Shown here one piece after another: positions 46,946-56,572 of a DNA stretch of 64,000 nt. The notes beneath the pieces were generated by a model, which was not told where the DNA came from, did not search any database, and worked only from the letters and a program-made list of their open reading frames with translations. Numbering within the stretch: position 1 is the first letter of the stretch; each line of letters begins with the position of its first letter. The stretch comes from Labrenzia sp. THAF82. GTDB lineage: Bacteria; Pseudomonadota; Alphaproteobacteria; Rhizobiales; Stappiaceae. The stretch is from positions 5,050,501 to 5,114,500 of the forward strand of contig NZ_CP045354.1 of assembly GCF_009363435.1 (NCBI RefSeq). The letters are read 5' to 3'. The translations under genes were made by a program, and so were the position numbers.

Positions 46946-48265
46946 ATGAGACTCGATCAATGGCTCTTGCAGACCGGGGAAAACCGCAGCGCATTCGCGC
47001 GACGGGCTAACTTGTCTCCCGCTTCTGTAACCGCCCTTTGCAATGACCCGAATGTCTGGGTCTCGCGGGACATGGCCCGCAAGATCGCCATTGCCACCAA
47101 TGGCGAGGTTACACCCAACGACTTTCTCGGACTGTCTACAACCAAGGAGCATCCCGTGTCCCAGGCCCGTGTCGCAGAAGCAATCCGCGCGTTCGAACGT
47201 GGTGAAATGGTGGTCGTGACTGATGATGATGATCGCGAAAACGAAGGCGATCTGATTGTTGCAGCGTCCAAGATAACGCAGGAACAGATGGCCTTCATGG
47301 TCAGGCATACGTCTGGAATCATTTGTGCACCCATGACTGTTGCCCAGGCTCGCCGCCTGCGTTTGGACCCGATGGTTGCAGAAAACGATGCACCGCTCGC
47401 GACTGCTTTCACGATTTCCGTCGACTACCGGCACGGACTGACAACGGGCATCTCGGCCGAAGAGCGCAGCTCTACCGTACACGCCCTTGCCAACCCGAAT
47501 GCCGCTGCCGAGGATTTTGTTCGGCCAGGACATATTTTTCCACTCGTCGCCAAGGAAGGCGGTGTCATGATAAGGTCCGGTCACACGGAAGCCGCCGTCG
47601 ACCTTTGCCGCTTGTCCGGGCTGGAGGAGGTCGGTGTCCTCAGTGAACTCGTCAACGACGACGGTACCGTCAAGCGCGGCCAGCAGGTCGCCGAATTCGC
47701 GGCGGAATTTGATCTGAAAATGGTGTCTGTTTCAGACTTAATCGCCTGGCGACAGCGGACTGAGCGCATGGTCGAGAGGGTCAACGAACAACCCATAGAC
47801 ACCATCGCCGGCCCCGCTTATGCAATGACGTTTTCAACGCCCTATGATCCGATGCATCACTTGGCGATTGTCTATGGCGATATCCTCGACGGACGAAGCG
47901 TCCCCGTGCGCCTGCAACTTGAATCCGTGCTTGATGACGTTTTTGGCGAAACACAGCCTCTCGATCAGATCATGGAACACTTCGCCGAACGCGGGCGTGG
48001 GGTTATCGTCTATTTGCGGGAAGGCTCTGCGGGCGTGGCACGCCAATCGAAACGAACACGGTCGGACTTTGAGGCCGCCGATAATGAAGAGCATACTTCA
48101 GCACAGTCAAGGCAGGAGCAATGGCGGGAGATTGGCCTAGGCGCACAGATCCTCAAGGATCTCGGTGTCAGTTCAATTCGTCTCTTGTCTTCCAGGGAAC
48201 GGCACTATGTCGGCTTGGAGGGCTTTGATATTAAGATCGACGAAACGGAAATTCTCGACGGTTAA
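46946..48265 (+). CDS. ribB: 3,4-dihydroxy-2-butanone 4-phosphate synthase with N-terminal helix-turn-helix and degenerate GTP cyclohydrolase II domain (RibBX-like)
   Basis: The RibB catalytic domain at about residues 75-280 has TDDDDRENEGDLI, ICAPMT and RPGHIFPLVAKEGGV, and makes the four-carbon precursor of riboflavin. Residues 1-65 form a Cro/XRE-like helix-turn-helix (NRSAFARRANLSPASVTALC), an unusual addition. The C-terminal 150 residues follow the GTP cyclohydrolase II fold but lack the three zinc Cys, having LESVLDDVFGETQPLD instead of EC...CDC, so that half should be inactive. A strong AAGGAG six bases before an in-frame GTG at 47156 would give a canonical RibB without the HTH; the ATG at 46946 has a weak site. 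The start is therefore in doubt. Confidence 0.85.
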   Translation: MRLDQWLLQTGENRSAFARRANLSPASVTALCNDPNVWVSRDMARKIAIATNGEVTPNDFLGLSTTKEHPVSQARVAEAIRAFERGEMVVVTDDDDRENEGDLIVAASKITQEQMAFMVRHTSGIICAPMTVAQARRLRLDPMVAENDAPLATAFTISVDYRHGLTTGISAEERSSTVHALANPNAAAEDFVRPGHIFPLVAKEGGVMIRSGHTEAAVDLCRLSGLEEVGVLSELVNDDGTVKRGQQVAEFAAEFDLKMVSVSDLIAWRQRTERMVERVNEQPIDTIAGPAYAMTFSTPYDPMHHLAIVYGDILDGRSVPVRLQLESVLDDVFGETQPLDQIMEHFAERGRGVIVYLREGSAGVARQSKRTRSDFEAADNEEHTSAQSRQEQWREIGLGAQILKDLGVSSIRLLSSRERHYVGLEGFDIKIDETEILDG

Positions 48266-48845
48266 GCACGACGAGCTTCTCTCAGGTTCTCGATCCAGTG
48301 CGCAGGAAAAGGCTGAAAGGCAATTGCACGAAACCACAGGTCCAGTTCCCTTTGCTATCGGCTACAATCGCAGCCAGGGCGAGGGTCTTGTCTATGGCTG
48401 CATGCTGCTGGGCCTGATCATGGTGGTGGTCGGCATCGCAGCCGACCTGCCGCTGCTTTCGCTAGCAGCGCTGGTACCGCTCGGTATTGCCTATTGGCAC
48501 TATCCCATGGTCGAAAAGGGACATCCCCAGCTCGGTGCAAATGAAGACGGGCTTTTTGTCGAGCGGATCGGCTTCATAAACTGGGCAGCAGTCCATGAGA
48601 TCGACATCAAGCGCACATCGGTTCGAAACATCATTCTTGTTCGCCTGGAAATCCAGTTGAATTGTCCGCTCAAAGAGGCAATCAAAAAAGATCAGGCCTT
48701 GCCGCCATGGAAGAAACTCATGCTTCGGAACTGGCGCTGCAGGCGAAACGAAACGGACCGCGACACAGTCATTGTCAATCTGCATACACTTGCAGCCGAT
48801 CCCGATGAGATATTTCAGCGAATACGCCGCTATAAATCTGCTTAG
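48207..48845 (+). CDS. Small integral membrane protein of unknown function
   Basis: The protein has two adjacent spans (LVYGCMLLGLIMVVVGIAAD and LPLLSLAALVPLGIAYWHYP) and then a soluble part of about 100 residues (GLFVERIGFINWAAVHEIDI and onward), resembling small proteins with a PH-like domain after the spans. The start is uncertain. I use the ATG at 48207, which has AGGGA upstream and overlaps ribB by 59 bases; a longer reading from 48165 is open, and a start after the ribB stop would also suit the spans. Close linkage to ribB suggests co-transcription. No function is assigned. Confidence 0.6.
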   Translation: MSAWRALILRSTKRKFSTVKHDELLSGSRSSAQEKAERQLHETTGPVPFAIGYNRSQGEGLVYGCMLLGLIMVVVGIAADLPLLSLAALVPLGIAYWHYPMVEKGHPQLGANEDGLFVERIGFINWAAVHEIDIKRTSVRNIILVRLEIQLNCPLKEAIKKDQALPPWKKLMLRNWRCRRNETDRDTVIVNLHTLAADPDEIFQRIRRYKSA

Positions 48846-48952
48846 CTGCGCAACCTGATTTTGCTCATAGAATTCAATTACCTACCCAAATTTCTCCTGT
48901 TTTTCTATCAGGTTAAGTCAAATTTACCTTAGCTGTTAACAGGCCATCCATA

Positions 48953-50137
48953 ATGCTCGCGCAGACTGACCATCACTCTATTGCGCTGCAGCAACCGCTG
49001 CCAATGCGTCTTCTGTTGCCGGATGGGTCAGTCATGAATGATAAAGCGAAAAAAGTTGGTCTCGTCCTCCAGGGCGGAGGCGCACTCGGAGCCTATGAGG
49101 CTGGCGCGATCAAACGAATTTACGAACTCGGTTACCGGCCCGAGATCCTGACCGGGACGTCGATTGGCGCACTGAACGCAGCCGTGCTCGCAGCTCCCCT
49201 ATATGGCGAAGCGCATGAAACGCTTCTGGAAATGTGGGACTATCTCGGCCATGAGCATCCCTTTCCGCTCTTCCAACACTACAACACCGCCTACACAAGT
49301 CTGGGCCACCCGCGTTTCTTCAAACTGCATGGCACCCTTTTCGGCATGGGGCGGCGGCCCAGCATCTATGATATTTCGCCCGCACTCGAAACGATGCAGC
49401 GCTATATCGACTTCGACCGGTTGAACGCCCCCGACGCGCCAACGGTGGTCGTGACAGCCACAAATGTGGTTTCAGGTGAAATTGAGCGGTTTTCAAACCG
49501 GACACACACTTTGACACCCGAGCACATCATGGCGAGCGGTGCTCTGCCCCCAAGTTTCCCGCCGATTGAAATTGACGGTGAGCATTATTGGGACGGCGGT
49601 ATTTACGACAATACCCCAATCCAGTCCCTTGTGCGCATTCTAAACGAGCATGAGACTGCCCATCTACCAATCTTTGTGATCGAGCTTTTCGGCGCTCTTG
49701 GGGATGTGCCAAAGGATCTTGGCCAATCCATCGACCGAATGACCGAACTTGTATACGAAGACAAGTTCTGGAAGACCTTCGAAGGTCACGACAAGGCATA
49801 TGAGTTTGCAGAGATGCTCTGGGACCTTGAACAGGATCTACCGGAAGATTCTCCTCTCCGGGAGCGTGATACTTTCAAGAGCCTCATGCGCCTCCGAGCA
49901 ATTTCCCACATATTCACAATACCGGCAGAAAGAGCCGCGCTGCGCAATGTGATCGACTTCAGTCCTACGACCATCGGGAAGAGAATCGAAAGCGGCTATA
50001 AGTCCGCGGACTACGCGCTGGACAAAAACGCATTTCAAATCAACTACATCATCCACAACCGAATTCAGAGCGAAATCGATGCTGCATCTGCGTCGAAGAA
50101 AAAGAGCAAGTCTCAACGCCGGAACACGGCAGCCTAG
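48953..50137 (+). CDS. Patatin-like phospholipase (DUF3734-type C-terminus)
   Basis: The 394-residue protein has the patatin dyad. The oxyanion segment is GGGALGAYEAGAI, the nucleophile Ser is in GTSIGALNAAV, and the catalytic Asp is in YWDGGIYDNTP. The C-terminal 120 residues (KAYEFAEMLWDLEQDLPEDS) match the DUF3734 extension seen in bacterial patatins. It hydrolyses phospholipid or acyl esters, probably cytoplasmic or membrane-associated as no signal peptide is visible. Starts at 48953, 49004 and 49034 are all possible; the last begins MNDKAKKVGLVLQGGG, the common N-terminus. Confidence 0.88.
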   Translation: MLAQTDHHSIALQQPLPMRLLLPDGSVMNDKAKKVGLVLQGGGALGAYEAGAIKRIYELGYRPEILTGTSIGALNAAVLAAPLYGEAHETLLEMWDYLGHEHPFPLFQHYNTAYTSLGHPRFFKLHGTLFGMGRRPSIYDISPALETMQRYIDFDRLNAPDAPTVVVTATNVVSGEIERFSNRTHTLTPEHIMASGALPPSFPPIEIDGEHYWDGGIYDNTPIQSLVRILNEHETAHLPIFVIELFGALGDVPKDLGQSIDRMTELVYEDKFWKTFEGHDKAYEFAEMLWDLEQDLPEDSPLRERDTFKSLMRLRAISHIFTIPAERAALRNVIDFSPTTIGKRIESGYKSADYALDKNAFQINYIIHNRIQSEIDAASASKKKSKSQRRNTAA

Positions 50138-50200
50138 GGCACAGGCTCATTTATTTGTGCATTCAGCCCACACATTTGCTTTTCCGGCAGGAGTACAGAC

Positions 50201-51088
50201 ATGACCGGCTCAGTTGAGAGCAGATACGATTCCGGCAACTATAAAGCCATGACCTTCGCAACGTCAGACGGTCTCTCTCTGACCTATCGCGTATATGGAG
50301 AGAAAGTTCCTGGAAAACCGGCCATCATCGCGCTGCCGGGCCTGACCAGAAATATCCGCGATCTAGATCCCGCCGCCAATCTGCTGGCGAACAATTTCAG
50401 GATCTACACACTGAATCTGCGCGGACGGGACACTTCGGATCACGACCCGAACTATTCCAACTACAACACAGTGGTTTACATCCGTGACATTTACGAGTTC
50501 TGGCAACACCTTGAAGAAGAGCCCGTTGTTCTGCTCGGATCTTCACTTGGTGCGCTGCTCGCAATGCTTATGGTCGAAGATCATCCTGACATGCTGGCCG
50601 GAACCATCCTGAATGATTTGGGGGCCACAATCGAGACTGCCGGCATGGCCCGCATTTTTGGTTACGCGGGTAAGCTTCCTGATGAAGCAGATCTGTCGAA
50701 AGTTGTGGCGACCTTGAAAGAACATGTCGGTGCTCAATTCGAAGGCTTGAGCGACGCGGACTATGAGCGCATGGCAGTGTCGATGTATGGCTTGAAGGAC
50801 GGAAAGTGGCATCACCGCTATGACGACAATCTTGGAAAAGCTCTTGCCGAAAACAAAGAGACACCCCGTGATCTGTGGGCTGCACATAGAAAAGCGGCAG
50901 AACTGAACTTGCCGGTTCTTTCAATTCGCGGTGTTTTATCCGATGTAACCGCGCCTGCGACAATCAAACAGATGCAGGACATCGCTCCGCGCATGACGGC
51001 TGTAGAAGTCTCGGGCCGGGGCCACTGTCCCATCCTTGACGAACCGGCCTCCCAACATGCCATTGTTGACTTCATGAACGGTATTTAG
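50201..51088 (+). CDS. Alpha/beta-hydrolase fold protein
   Basis: The 295-residue protein has an alpha/beta-hydrolase core. The oxyanion segment is IIALPGLTRNIRDL, the nucleophile elbow is LLGSSLGALLAML with Ser in GSSLG, and the catalytic His is in GRGHCPILDEP. It resembles enol-lactone hydrolases and small-molecule esterases. No signal peptide is present. AGGAG precedes the ATG. It follows the patatin gene by 63 bases and precedes a DHA2 exporter, but the spacings do not prove an operon. Confidence 0.83.
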   Translation: MTGSVESRYDSGNYKAMTFATSDGLSLTYRVYGEKVPGKPAIIALPGLTRNIRDLDPAANLLANNFRIYTLNLRGRDTSDHDPNYSNYNTVVYIRDIYEFWQHLEEEPVVLLGSSLGALLAMLMVEDHPDMLAGTILNDLGATIETAGMARIFGYAGKLPDEADLSKVVATLKEHVGAQFEGLSDADYERMAVSMYGLKDGKWHHRYDDNLGKALAENKETPRDLWAAHRKAAELNLPVLSIRGVLSDVTAPATIKQMQDIAPRMTAVEVSGRGHCPILDEPASQHAIVDFMNGI

Positions 51089-51110
51089 GCACCGGTTAGG
51101 CTCATTGGCG

Positions 51111-52643
51111 ATGGACAAACGGTATCTCATCCTGGTCAACATGACCGGAGCGATCGGTATGATCATGATCGATCAAACGGTCATCGGGATTGCTCTCCCA
51201 CCGCTGCAACGTGCCTTTGCGTTCGGCCCGATGGAGTTGCAGTGGGTTGTCAACGGATACACGCTTGCTCTTGCTGCCGCATTGATCTGTGCCGGTTGGG
51301 CAGGTGACAGATTTGGTCACTACCGCTCATTTACAGCAGGTGTTGGCCTTTTTACAGCTTCCTCCCTCCTTTGCGCGATCGCGCCAACCGGGGAGGTTTT
51401 CATTCTCGCAAGGATTGGCCAGGGCATTGGAGCAGCCCTCATGCAGCCAGCTGCAACTGCGATTGTCTTCGGCATTTTTCCGGCAGATCTGCGCGGCAGA
51501 GCTATGTCGATCTACGTTGGGAGCGGTTTGCTGTTTCTGGCCGCCGGTCCGCTGCTTGGCGGTTTTCTCGTCCAGCACCTGTCGTGGCACATGGTTTTCC
51601 TGATCAATGTTCCAATTGGACTGGTGACGTTCACAAGCGCAGTCTTGTTCAGCGGACACGCTCCCAAAGGCAGTGACATACCATTTGATTTTAAAGGGGC
51701 ATTCTTGCTTGTCGCCGGAATTCTCACGCTGACAATTGCTATTCAAAGCTTCGGTGACGGAACCATGGCGGTGTCGATTTCGCTCGCCCTTGCGGTTGCC
51801 GGATTGCTTGCTCTTGGCGTTCTGCCTTTCCGCAAACCCGCAACAGGAGCATCGATCATCGACTTTTCAATGTTCAAGAGCCGTGTATTTTTCGGCTGTG
51901 GCATTGTCTTGTTCTGTATCCAGTTCGCGATGCTCGGTCAAGTCGTCTACGGCGCTGTCTTCATTCAAAACGTGCTTGCCTTTTCCCCATTTCAAACCGG
52001 CCTTTCCATGATGCCGGTGGTGCTCACGATCATAGTGATGGCACAGGTTTCGGGGTATCTGTTTGACAAAGTCCCTTTCAGGCTACTTGCCGTAACCGGG
52101 ACACTTGCCATCTCGGTAGGCTTCTTCTCGCAAGCCGTCGTTCTTGAGCTGAACAACATCATCTGGCTGGTCCCGGGCATGATGCTGATTGGGTTTGGGC
52201 TTGGCCTTCTGGCAAGCACCGTCACCACGGAAGGGTTGTCACACGTATCCCAAACACAGCGCGCTACCGCGTCGGCGATATTGCAAACTCTGAGGCAGAC
52301 AGGGGGCGTGTTCGGAATTGCCTGCATCGGCTCCGTTATCAATCTCATTGAAAAAAACCGGATTTCAATGGTTGCGGAAAAGCTGGAGCCGGTCGCTGAC
52401 AAACGCCAAGAGCTGCAGCTGCTTCTTTTCCAATCAGAGCAGGCGCAGACCAAAGCAACTGATCAGCTTCGAGACCACTGGCCGCAAGCTCTTGCCGAAC
52501 TCAAAGACATCACAACGGAAGCCATCGCCGCTGGCTATTACCTGGGAGCGGGCGTGGTGCTTCTGGCAGCAATATTTTCGATTTGGTCTTTCTCGCAAAA
52601 GGCCAAATCTGAATCAGTGCCCGATACACTTGAGCAGAGATAA
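51111..52643 (+). CDS. MFS transporter of the DHA2 (EmrB-like) family
   Basis: The 510-residue protein has fourteen spans as DHA2 carriers do, the motif MIMIDQTVIGIALPPLQRAF at the first span and the MFS loop CAGWAGDRFGHYR between spans 2 and 3. A soluble helical segment of about 50 residues lies before the last span. DHA2 members export drugs and other hydrophobic compounds with protons. The start is ATG 51111 rather than TTG 51105. A hairpin with T-runs in both directions follows the stop. Confidence 0.87.
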   Translation: MDKRYLILVNMTGAIGMIMIDQTVIGIALPPLQRAFAFGPMELQWVVNGYTLALAAALICAGWAGDRFGHYRSFTAGVGLFTASSLLCAIAPTGEVFILARIGQGIGAALMQPAATAIVFGIFPADLRGRAMSIYVGSGLLFLAAGPLLGGFLVQHLSWHMVFLINVPIGLVTFTSAVLFSGHAPKGSDIPFDFKGAFLLVAGILTLTIAIQSFGDGTMAVSISLALAVAGLLALGVLPFRKPATGASIIDFSMFKSRVFFGCGIVLFCIQFAMLGQVVYGAVFIQNVLAFSPFQTGLSMMPVVLTIIVMAQVSGYLFDKVPFRLLAVTGTLAISVGFFSQAVVLELNNIIWLVPGMMLIGFGLGLLASTVTTEGLSHVSQTQRATASAILQTLRQTGGVFGIACIGSVINLIEKNRISMVAEKLEPVADKRQELQLLLFQSEQAQTKATDQLRDHWPQALAELKDITTEAIAAGYYLGAGVVLLAAIFSIWSFSQKAKSESVPDTLEQR

Positions 52644-52644
52644 A

Positions 52645-52671
52645 AAAACCCGGGCTTCCCGCCCGGGTTTT
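52645..52671. terminator. Bidirectional intrinsic terminator
   Basis: ACCCGGGC and GCCCGGGT form a perfect 8-base stem around TTCCC, with four T on the plus side and seven T on the minus side. It serves both the DHA2 gene and the convergent dienelactone hydrolase gene. Confidence 0.85.
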
Positions 52672-52693
52672 CTGCTGGATTTCCTTCTGAAAC

Positions 52694-53605
52694 CTACATC
52701 AGTTTTTCCTTAAAAAACGCCACCGTCCGGTCCTCTGCCAGTCTTGCAGCTGCTTCGTCGAAACGCGGCGTCGTATCGTTGTGGAAGCCGTGGTTTACGC
52801 CCGGATACATATGCGCGACATACTCCTTGCCATTGGCTTTGAGAGCCTCCTCATATGCGGGCCAGCCCGCATTGATACGTTCATCCAGCTCGGCAAACTG
52901 CAACATCAGTGGTGCTTCGATCTTTGCTACGTCTGCCGGGTCCGGCTGGCGCCCGTAAAACGGTACTCCGGCGGCAAGTTCAGGATAAGCGACCGCGATT
53001 GCATTGACGACACCACCACCATAGCAGAAGCCAACCGCTCCGACCTTGCCTGTGCTGTCATCGTTGTTCAGCAGGAATTCAAATCCGGCAAAGAAGTCAT
53101 TGAGCAATTTCTCCCGGTCGACCGTGCGCTGAAGTTCGCGTCCCTTGTCGTCGCTGCCGGGATAACCGCCTACGGACGTCAAACCGTCAGGTGCCAGCGC
53201 CATGAAACCGGCCTTGCCAAGTCTTCGGGCGACGTCTTCTATGTAGGGGTTAAGACCCCGATTTTCGTGGATCACAAGCACGGCCGGAAGCTTACCGGTT
53301 GCTCCGGCCGGCTTCACCAGATAGCCGTTCACCTCGCCATGGCCGTTCGGCGACGGATATGTGATGCGCTCCGTCACAATCGAGGCATCGTCAGGCTCTA
53401 CCTGCTGCGCAAGCGCATAGTTTGGCGAGAGCTGACTGAGCAGCATCGTTGCAGTTACTCCACCAACCGCAAACTTGGCTGCTCCGCTCAAGAACTCACG
53501 CTTGGTTATTTTGCCATGAGCGTAATAATCGTAAAGATCCAGCAATTCCTGGGGGAAATCCTTGGCCGTCATGCGGCGCACCGGTGTCATGTCATTCATG
53601 TCCAT
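52694..53605 (-). CDS. Dienelactone hydrolase-family protein with N-terminal Tat-like export signal
   Basis: The 303-residue protein has a dienelactone hydrolase core: the nucleophile Cys in [13 protein letters not shown], Asp in the [11 protein letters not shown] region and His in [11 protein letters not shown]. Residues 20-65 hold a short basic stretch [20 protein letters not shown] and a hydrophobic segment, which looks like an export signal preceded by about 30 extra residues, without a plain twin-arginine. The start ATG 53605 has GGGAG three bases upstream, so the 36-base longer reading is not used. These enzymes cleave lactones, and homologues are annotated as carboxymethylenebutenolidases. 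Confidence 0.82.
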   Translation of the reverse strand: MDMNDMTPVRRMTAKDFPQELLDLYDYYAHGKITKREFLSGAAKFAVGGVTATMLLSQLSPNYALAQQVEPDDASIVTERITYPSPNGHGEVNGYLVKPAGATGKLPAVLVIHENRGLNPYIEDVARRLGKAGFMALAPDGLTSVGGYPGSDDKGRELQRTVDREKLLNDFFAGFEFLLNNDDSTGKVGAVGFCYGGGVVNAIAVAYPELAAGVPFYGRQPDPADVAKIEAPLMLQFAELDERINAGWPAYEEALKANGKEYVAHMYPGVNHGFHNDTTPRFDEAAARLAEDRTVAFFKEKLM

Positions 53606-53744
53606 GCTCCCTGAAAATTCGGGCTTTCTGCCCTCAGGCAACTAGAAGCCTCATTCTCGAGATCCAGCTTGCGCACCCAAGAATTGTGTAACGCTTTGTA
53701 TCAATCGGCGCACCAGACGAGCAAATGGCGACCGGAAACCAAAC

Positions 53745-54608
53745 TCATATATGAGGTTTCACGCTGAAAATCTCCTCAAGCCAATGGCTGACGGTTTTCA
53801 TGCGCGCAAGTGACGCCTGATCGGCGTGCTGCAGCAGCCAGACCTCGCGCAATAGTTCTGGTTCGGTCTTCGCCAGCCTGGAAAGGCGCTCATCCTTCTC
53901 TGCGATAAGTGTTGGCAATGCCGACTTGCCCAATCCCGCCGCCACGGCTTCGATCACACCTTCAAGATCATAGGGCCGAACGTTCGAAAGCTCGCTTTTT
54001 GTCGAAGAGCCGTTCTCCGCCACCCAGCGGGCCTGAGGCAGAAAGCTCATGTCCTCGTGGTACTGAACCCAGGGCAGGTCCATCGACCTATTATAAGAGG
54101 GCGAATAGATCGCATGGTTCAGCACCGCAATCCTTTTCGCCTTGACATTGTGCCCGCCCTCGCCCGGACGACCGAGCCGAATTGCCATATCTGTTTCGCG
54201 CTTCGGCAAGCTAACATTGCGCCCTTCAGAGGCCAGGTGCAGCTCAATACCCGGGTGTTTGGACGCAAACTCGCTGGCACGCGGTATCAGCAAGCTGTTG
54301 ACCACCACAGGCACCGAGGAAATGCGAACAATGCCTTCCTCGGCAAACCGCGCACCGGTCAGGTCTTCATCCAGTTTCACGAGGGCCGTTTCGGCCATTT
54401 CCACATGCTGCACTGCCTTTTGACCAGCCCGCGTCAGCGTGAGCGCACCTCCTGACGAACGCTCCAGAAATGCAACACCGGTTTCGTCTTGAAGCGCCGC
54501 GAGGCGGCGCGAGACCGTGGTTGCATCGACGCCGAGCCTTTGAGCAGCTTCGACAAGCGTGCCGGCGCGATAAAAGGCCAGCAAAAATTTAAGGTTCTCC
54601 CAGTTCAT
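53745..54608 (-). CDS. LysR-family transcriptional regulator
   Basis: The 287-residue protein starts MNWENLKFLLAFYRAGTLVE with a LysR helix-turn-helix (AAQRLGVDATTVSRRLAALQ) and an effector domain carrying FLPQARWV and RSMDLPWVQY. The N-terminal pattern is of the LysR branch that also uses Thr-Val-Ser-Arg in the recognition helix. It is divergent from a TauE/SafE-like exporter with 95 bases between the starts, so it probably regulates that gene. The ligand is not identified. Confidence 0.88.
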   Translation of the reverse strand: MNWENLKFLLAFYRAGTLVEAAQRLGVDATTVSRRLAALQDETGVAFLERSSGGALTLTRAGQKAVQHVEMAETALVKLDEDLTGARFAEEGIVRISSVPVVVNSLLIPRASEFASKHPGIELHLASEGRNVSLPKRETDMAIRLGRPGEGGHNVKAKRIAVLNHAIYSPSYNRSMDLPWVQYHEDMSFLPQARWVAENGSSTKSELSNVRPYDLEGVIEAVAAGLGKSALPTLIAEKDERLSRLAKTEPELLREVWLLQHADQASLARMKTVSHWLEEIFSVKPHI

Positions 54609-54609
54609 G

Positions 54610-54665
54610 TCTGCATTCTTGCAGACTGACTATGCAAAATCGAGCGTTTACCTGCGTCTTTGCAT
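54610..54665. promoter_or_regulatory. Putative LysR operator region with two inverted repeats
   Basis: TCTGCA-TTCT-TGCAGA (54610-54625) is a perfect inverted repeat, and ATGCAAA (54632-54638) and TTTGCAT (54659-54665) form a second pair 20 bases apart. Both lie between the divergent LysR and TauE-type genes, where a LysR regulator would bind. Confidence 0.4.
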
Positions 54666-54703
54666 GCCTCAGAACTCATTGTCACTTGAAGGGCTGGAAC
54701 ACT

Positions 54704-55465
54704 ATGCAGGCACTTGCCGACTGGATTGGGCTACCACCGTCTCTCTTTATGATTTCGCTGGCCGTTGCCTTCCTCGCTGGCGCTGTGCGCGGGTTTACCG
54801 GTTTCGGTCTTTCGGCTGTCGTGATGGCAAGCATGGTGGTGTTTCTGCCACCCGTAGACCTGATACCGATTTGCTTCTTGCTAGAGACGACCGCAAGCCT
54901 CGTGATGTTCCGCGGCGGCTTCAGGGATGCGGACAGGCGAATGTCCCTCACACTTGCCGCCGGAAGTGCCGTCGGCACACCGCTGGGACTGCTGGCCACA
55001 ACGTCAATTCCCTCTGAAATTTCAAAAGCCGTTGCTCTTACGCTTGTGCTGGCGCTGTCGGTCTTTCAGTTCTTCAAAGTAAATCTGAAGCTGTTCGAGA
55101 TACGCGGCGCGTTATCTGTAACGGGAATTGTCTCCGGCATCGCCACTGGGCTTGCGTCTGTTGGCGGGATGGTCATCGCGCTTTACGTTCTTGGCACTGC
55201 GCATGAGGCGCGAAAGATGCGTGCCTCTTTAGTGCTGTACCTGTTCGCGAGCATGGCGGTGTCATTCGTCGCACTGCTCTATTTTGATGTTCTGAACGAG
55301 ACATCTCTCAAACGCGGCATTGCCTTGGCACCTGCCGTTCTGGTCGGCGTCTATGTTGGAAGCCGCCTCTTCAGCCAAAGGCTGCAAAGTGCCTATAAGA
55401 GCTTTTGTCTCGGGCTCTTGATCATGCTGTCCTGCGCGGGTGTCTTGAGGCTTTTTCTCACGTAG
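54704..55465 (+). CDS. TauE/SafE-family (DUF81) sulfite/organosulfur exporter-like membrane protein
   Basis: The 253-residue protein has about eight spans in two repeats, with the DUF81 pattern VRGFTGFGLSAVVMASMVVF in the first and a matching VSGIATGLASVGGMVIALYV in the second. TauE/SafE proteins export sulfite, sulfoacetate or related organosulfur anions. The start is ATG 54704 (MQALADWIGLPPS) with AGGG upstream, not the earlier ATG at 54632. It is divergent from a LysR gene that probably controls it. Confidence 0.83.
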   Translation: MQALADWIGLPPSLFMISLAVAFLAGAVRGFTGFGLSAVVMASMVVFLPPVDLIPICFLLETTASLVMFRGGFRDADRRMSLTLAAGSAVGTPLGLLATTSIPSEISKAVALTLVLALSVFQFFKVNLKLFEIRGALSVTGIVSGIATGLASVGGMVIALYVLGTAHEARKMRASLVLYLFASMAVSFVALLYFDVLNETSLKRGIALAPAVLVGVYVGSRLFSQRLQSAYKSFCLGLLIMLSCAGVLRLFLT

Positions 55466-55486
55466 TGAACAAGACCAGCCAACAAG

Positions 55487-56572
55487 TCAGCCGACCTGGC
55501 CCCGGTGCCGCAGGAAGTGGTCCGCCAAAACGCACGCCATCATGGCCTCTCCGACCGGAACTGCACGAATGCCAACACAGGGGTCGTGACGGCCCTTGGT
55601 CATCACGTCAACCTCTTCACCCTGCCGGGTGATCGACTTGCGTTCTGTCAGGATGGACGATGTCGGCTTTACGGCAAACCGGACAACCAGGGGGTCACCG
55701 TTGGAGATCCCTCCCAGCACACCGCCAGCATTGTTGGTCAGGAAGACCGGTTGCCCGACGTCATTGACCCGGATTTCGTCAGCATTCTCTTCCCCTGTCA
55801 AAGTAGCCGCATCAAAACCATTGCCGACCTCGACACCCTTGACTGCATTGATCGACATCATCGCAGCCGTAAGATCAGTGTCGAGTTTTCCGTAGATAGG
55901 CGCTCCCCATCCAACAGGAACACCTTCGGCGACCACTTCAATTACGGCACCGACCGAGGACCCCGCTTTTCGAACTCCGTCAAGATAGTCGGCCCAAAAT
56001 GCAGCCGCCTGCTTGTCGGGCGCGAAAAATGCATTGTTTGCGATTTCCGCCCAATCCCAATTGTTGCGGTCAACCTTGTGTGGACCAACCTGGACCAAGG
56101 CACCTCGAATGGTAACGCCCTGTAAAACTTTCCTCGCAACCGCTCCCGCTGCAACCCGCATGGCGGTCTCGCGAGCAGAAGAACGGCCGCCGCCGCGATA
56201 ATCACGGATCCCGTATTTTGCGTCATACGTGAAGTCAGCATGTCCGGGTCGGAAACGGTCCTTGATTTCCGAATAGTCCTTTGACCGTTGATCCGTGTTT
56301 TGGACCATCAAGGAGATCGGCGTTCCGGTTGTCTTCTGCACACCGTCCTCATCGACCATGACACCGGAGAGAATTTTGACTTCATCAGGCTCACGTCGCT
56401 GGGTAGTGAAACGGGACTGGCCAGGCTTGCGCTGATCCATATATCCTTGAATGTCGATTTCAGTGAGCGGGACAAGCGGCGGACAACCGTCAATCACGCA
56501 GCCGATTGCCGGTCCATGGCTTTCGCCCCACGTAGTGACACGGAATAGGTGGCCAAAACTGTTATGCGACAT
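55487..56572 (-). CDS. aroC: Chorismate synthase
   Basis: The 361-residue enzyme begins [20 protein letters not shown] and has the conserved [40 protein letters not shown] and the FMN/EPSP-binding region [20 protein letters not shown]. It converts 5-enolpyruvylshikimate 3-phosphate to chorismate, the branch point of aromatic amino acid synthesis. It is convergent with the TauE-like gene with 21 bases between the stops. Confidence 0.96.
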   Translation of the reverse strand: MSHNSFGHLFRVTTWGESHGPAIGCVIDGCPPLVPLTEIDIQGYMDQRKPGQSRFTTQRREPDEVKILSGVMVDEDGVQKTTGTPISLMVQNTDQRSKDYSEIKDRFRPGHADFTYDAKYGIRDYRGGGRSSARETAMRVAAGAVARKVLQGVTIRGALVQVGPHKVDRNNWDWAEIANNAFFAPDKQAAAFWADYLDGVRKAGSSVGAVIEVVAEGVPVGWGAPIYGKLDTDLTAAMMSINAVKGVEVGNGFDAATLTGEENADEIRVNDVGQPVFLTNNAGGVLGGISNGDPLVVRFAVKPTSSILTERKSITRQGEEVDVMTKGRHDPCVGIRAVPVGEAMMACVLADHFLRHRGQVG

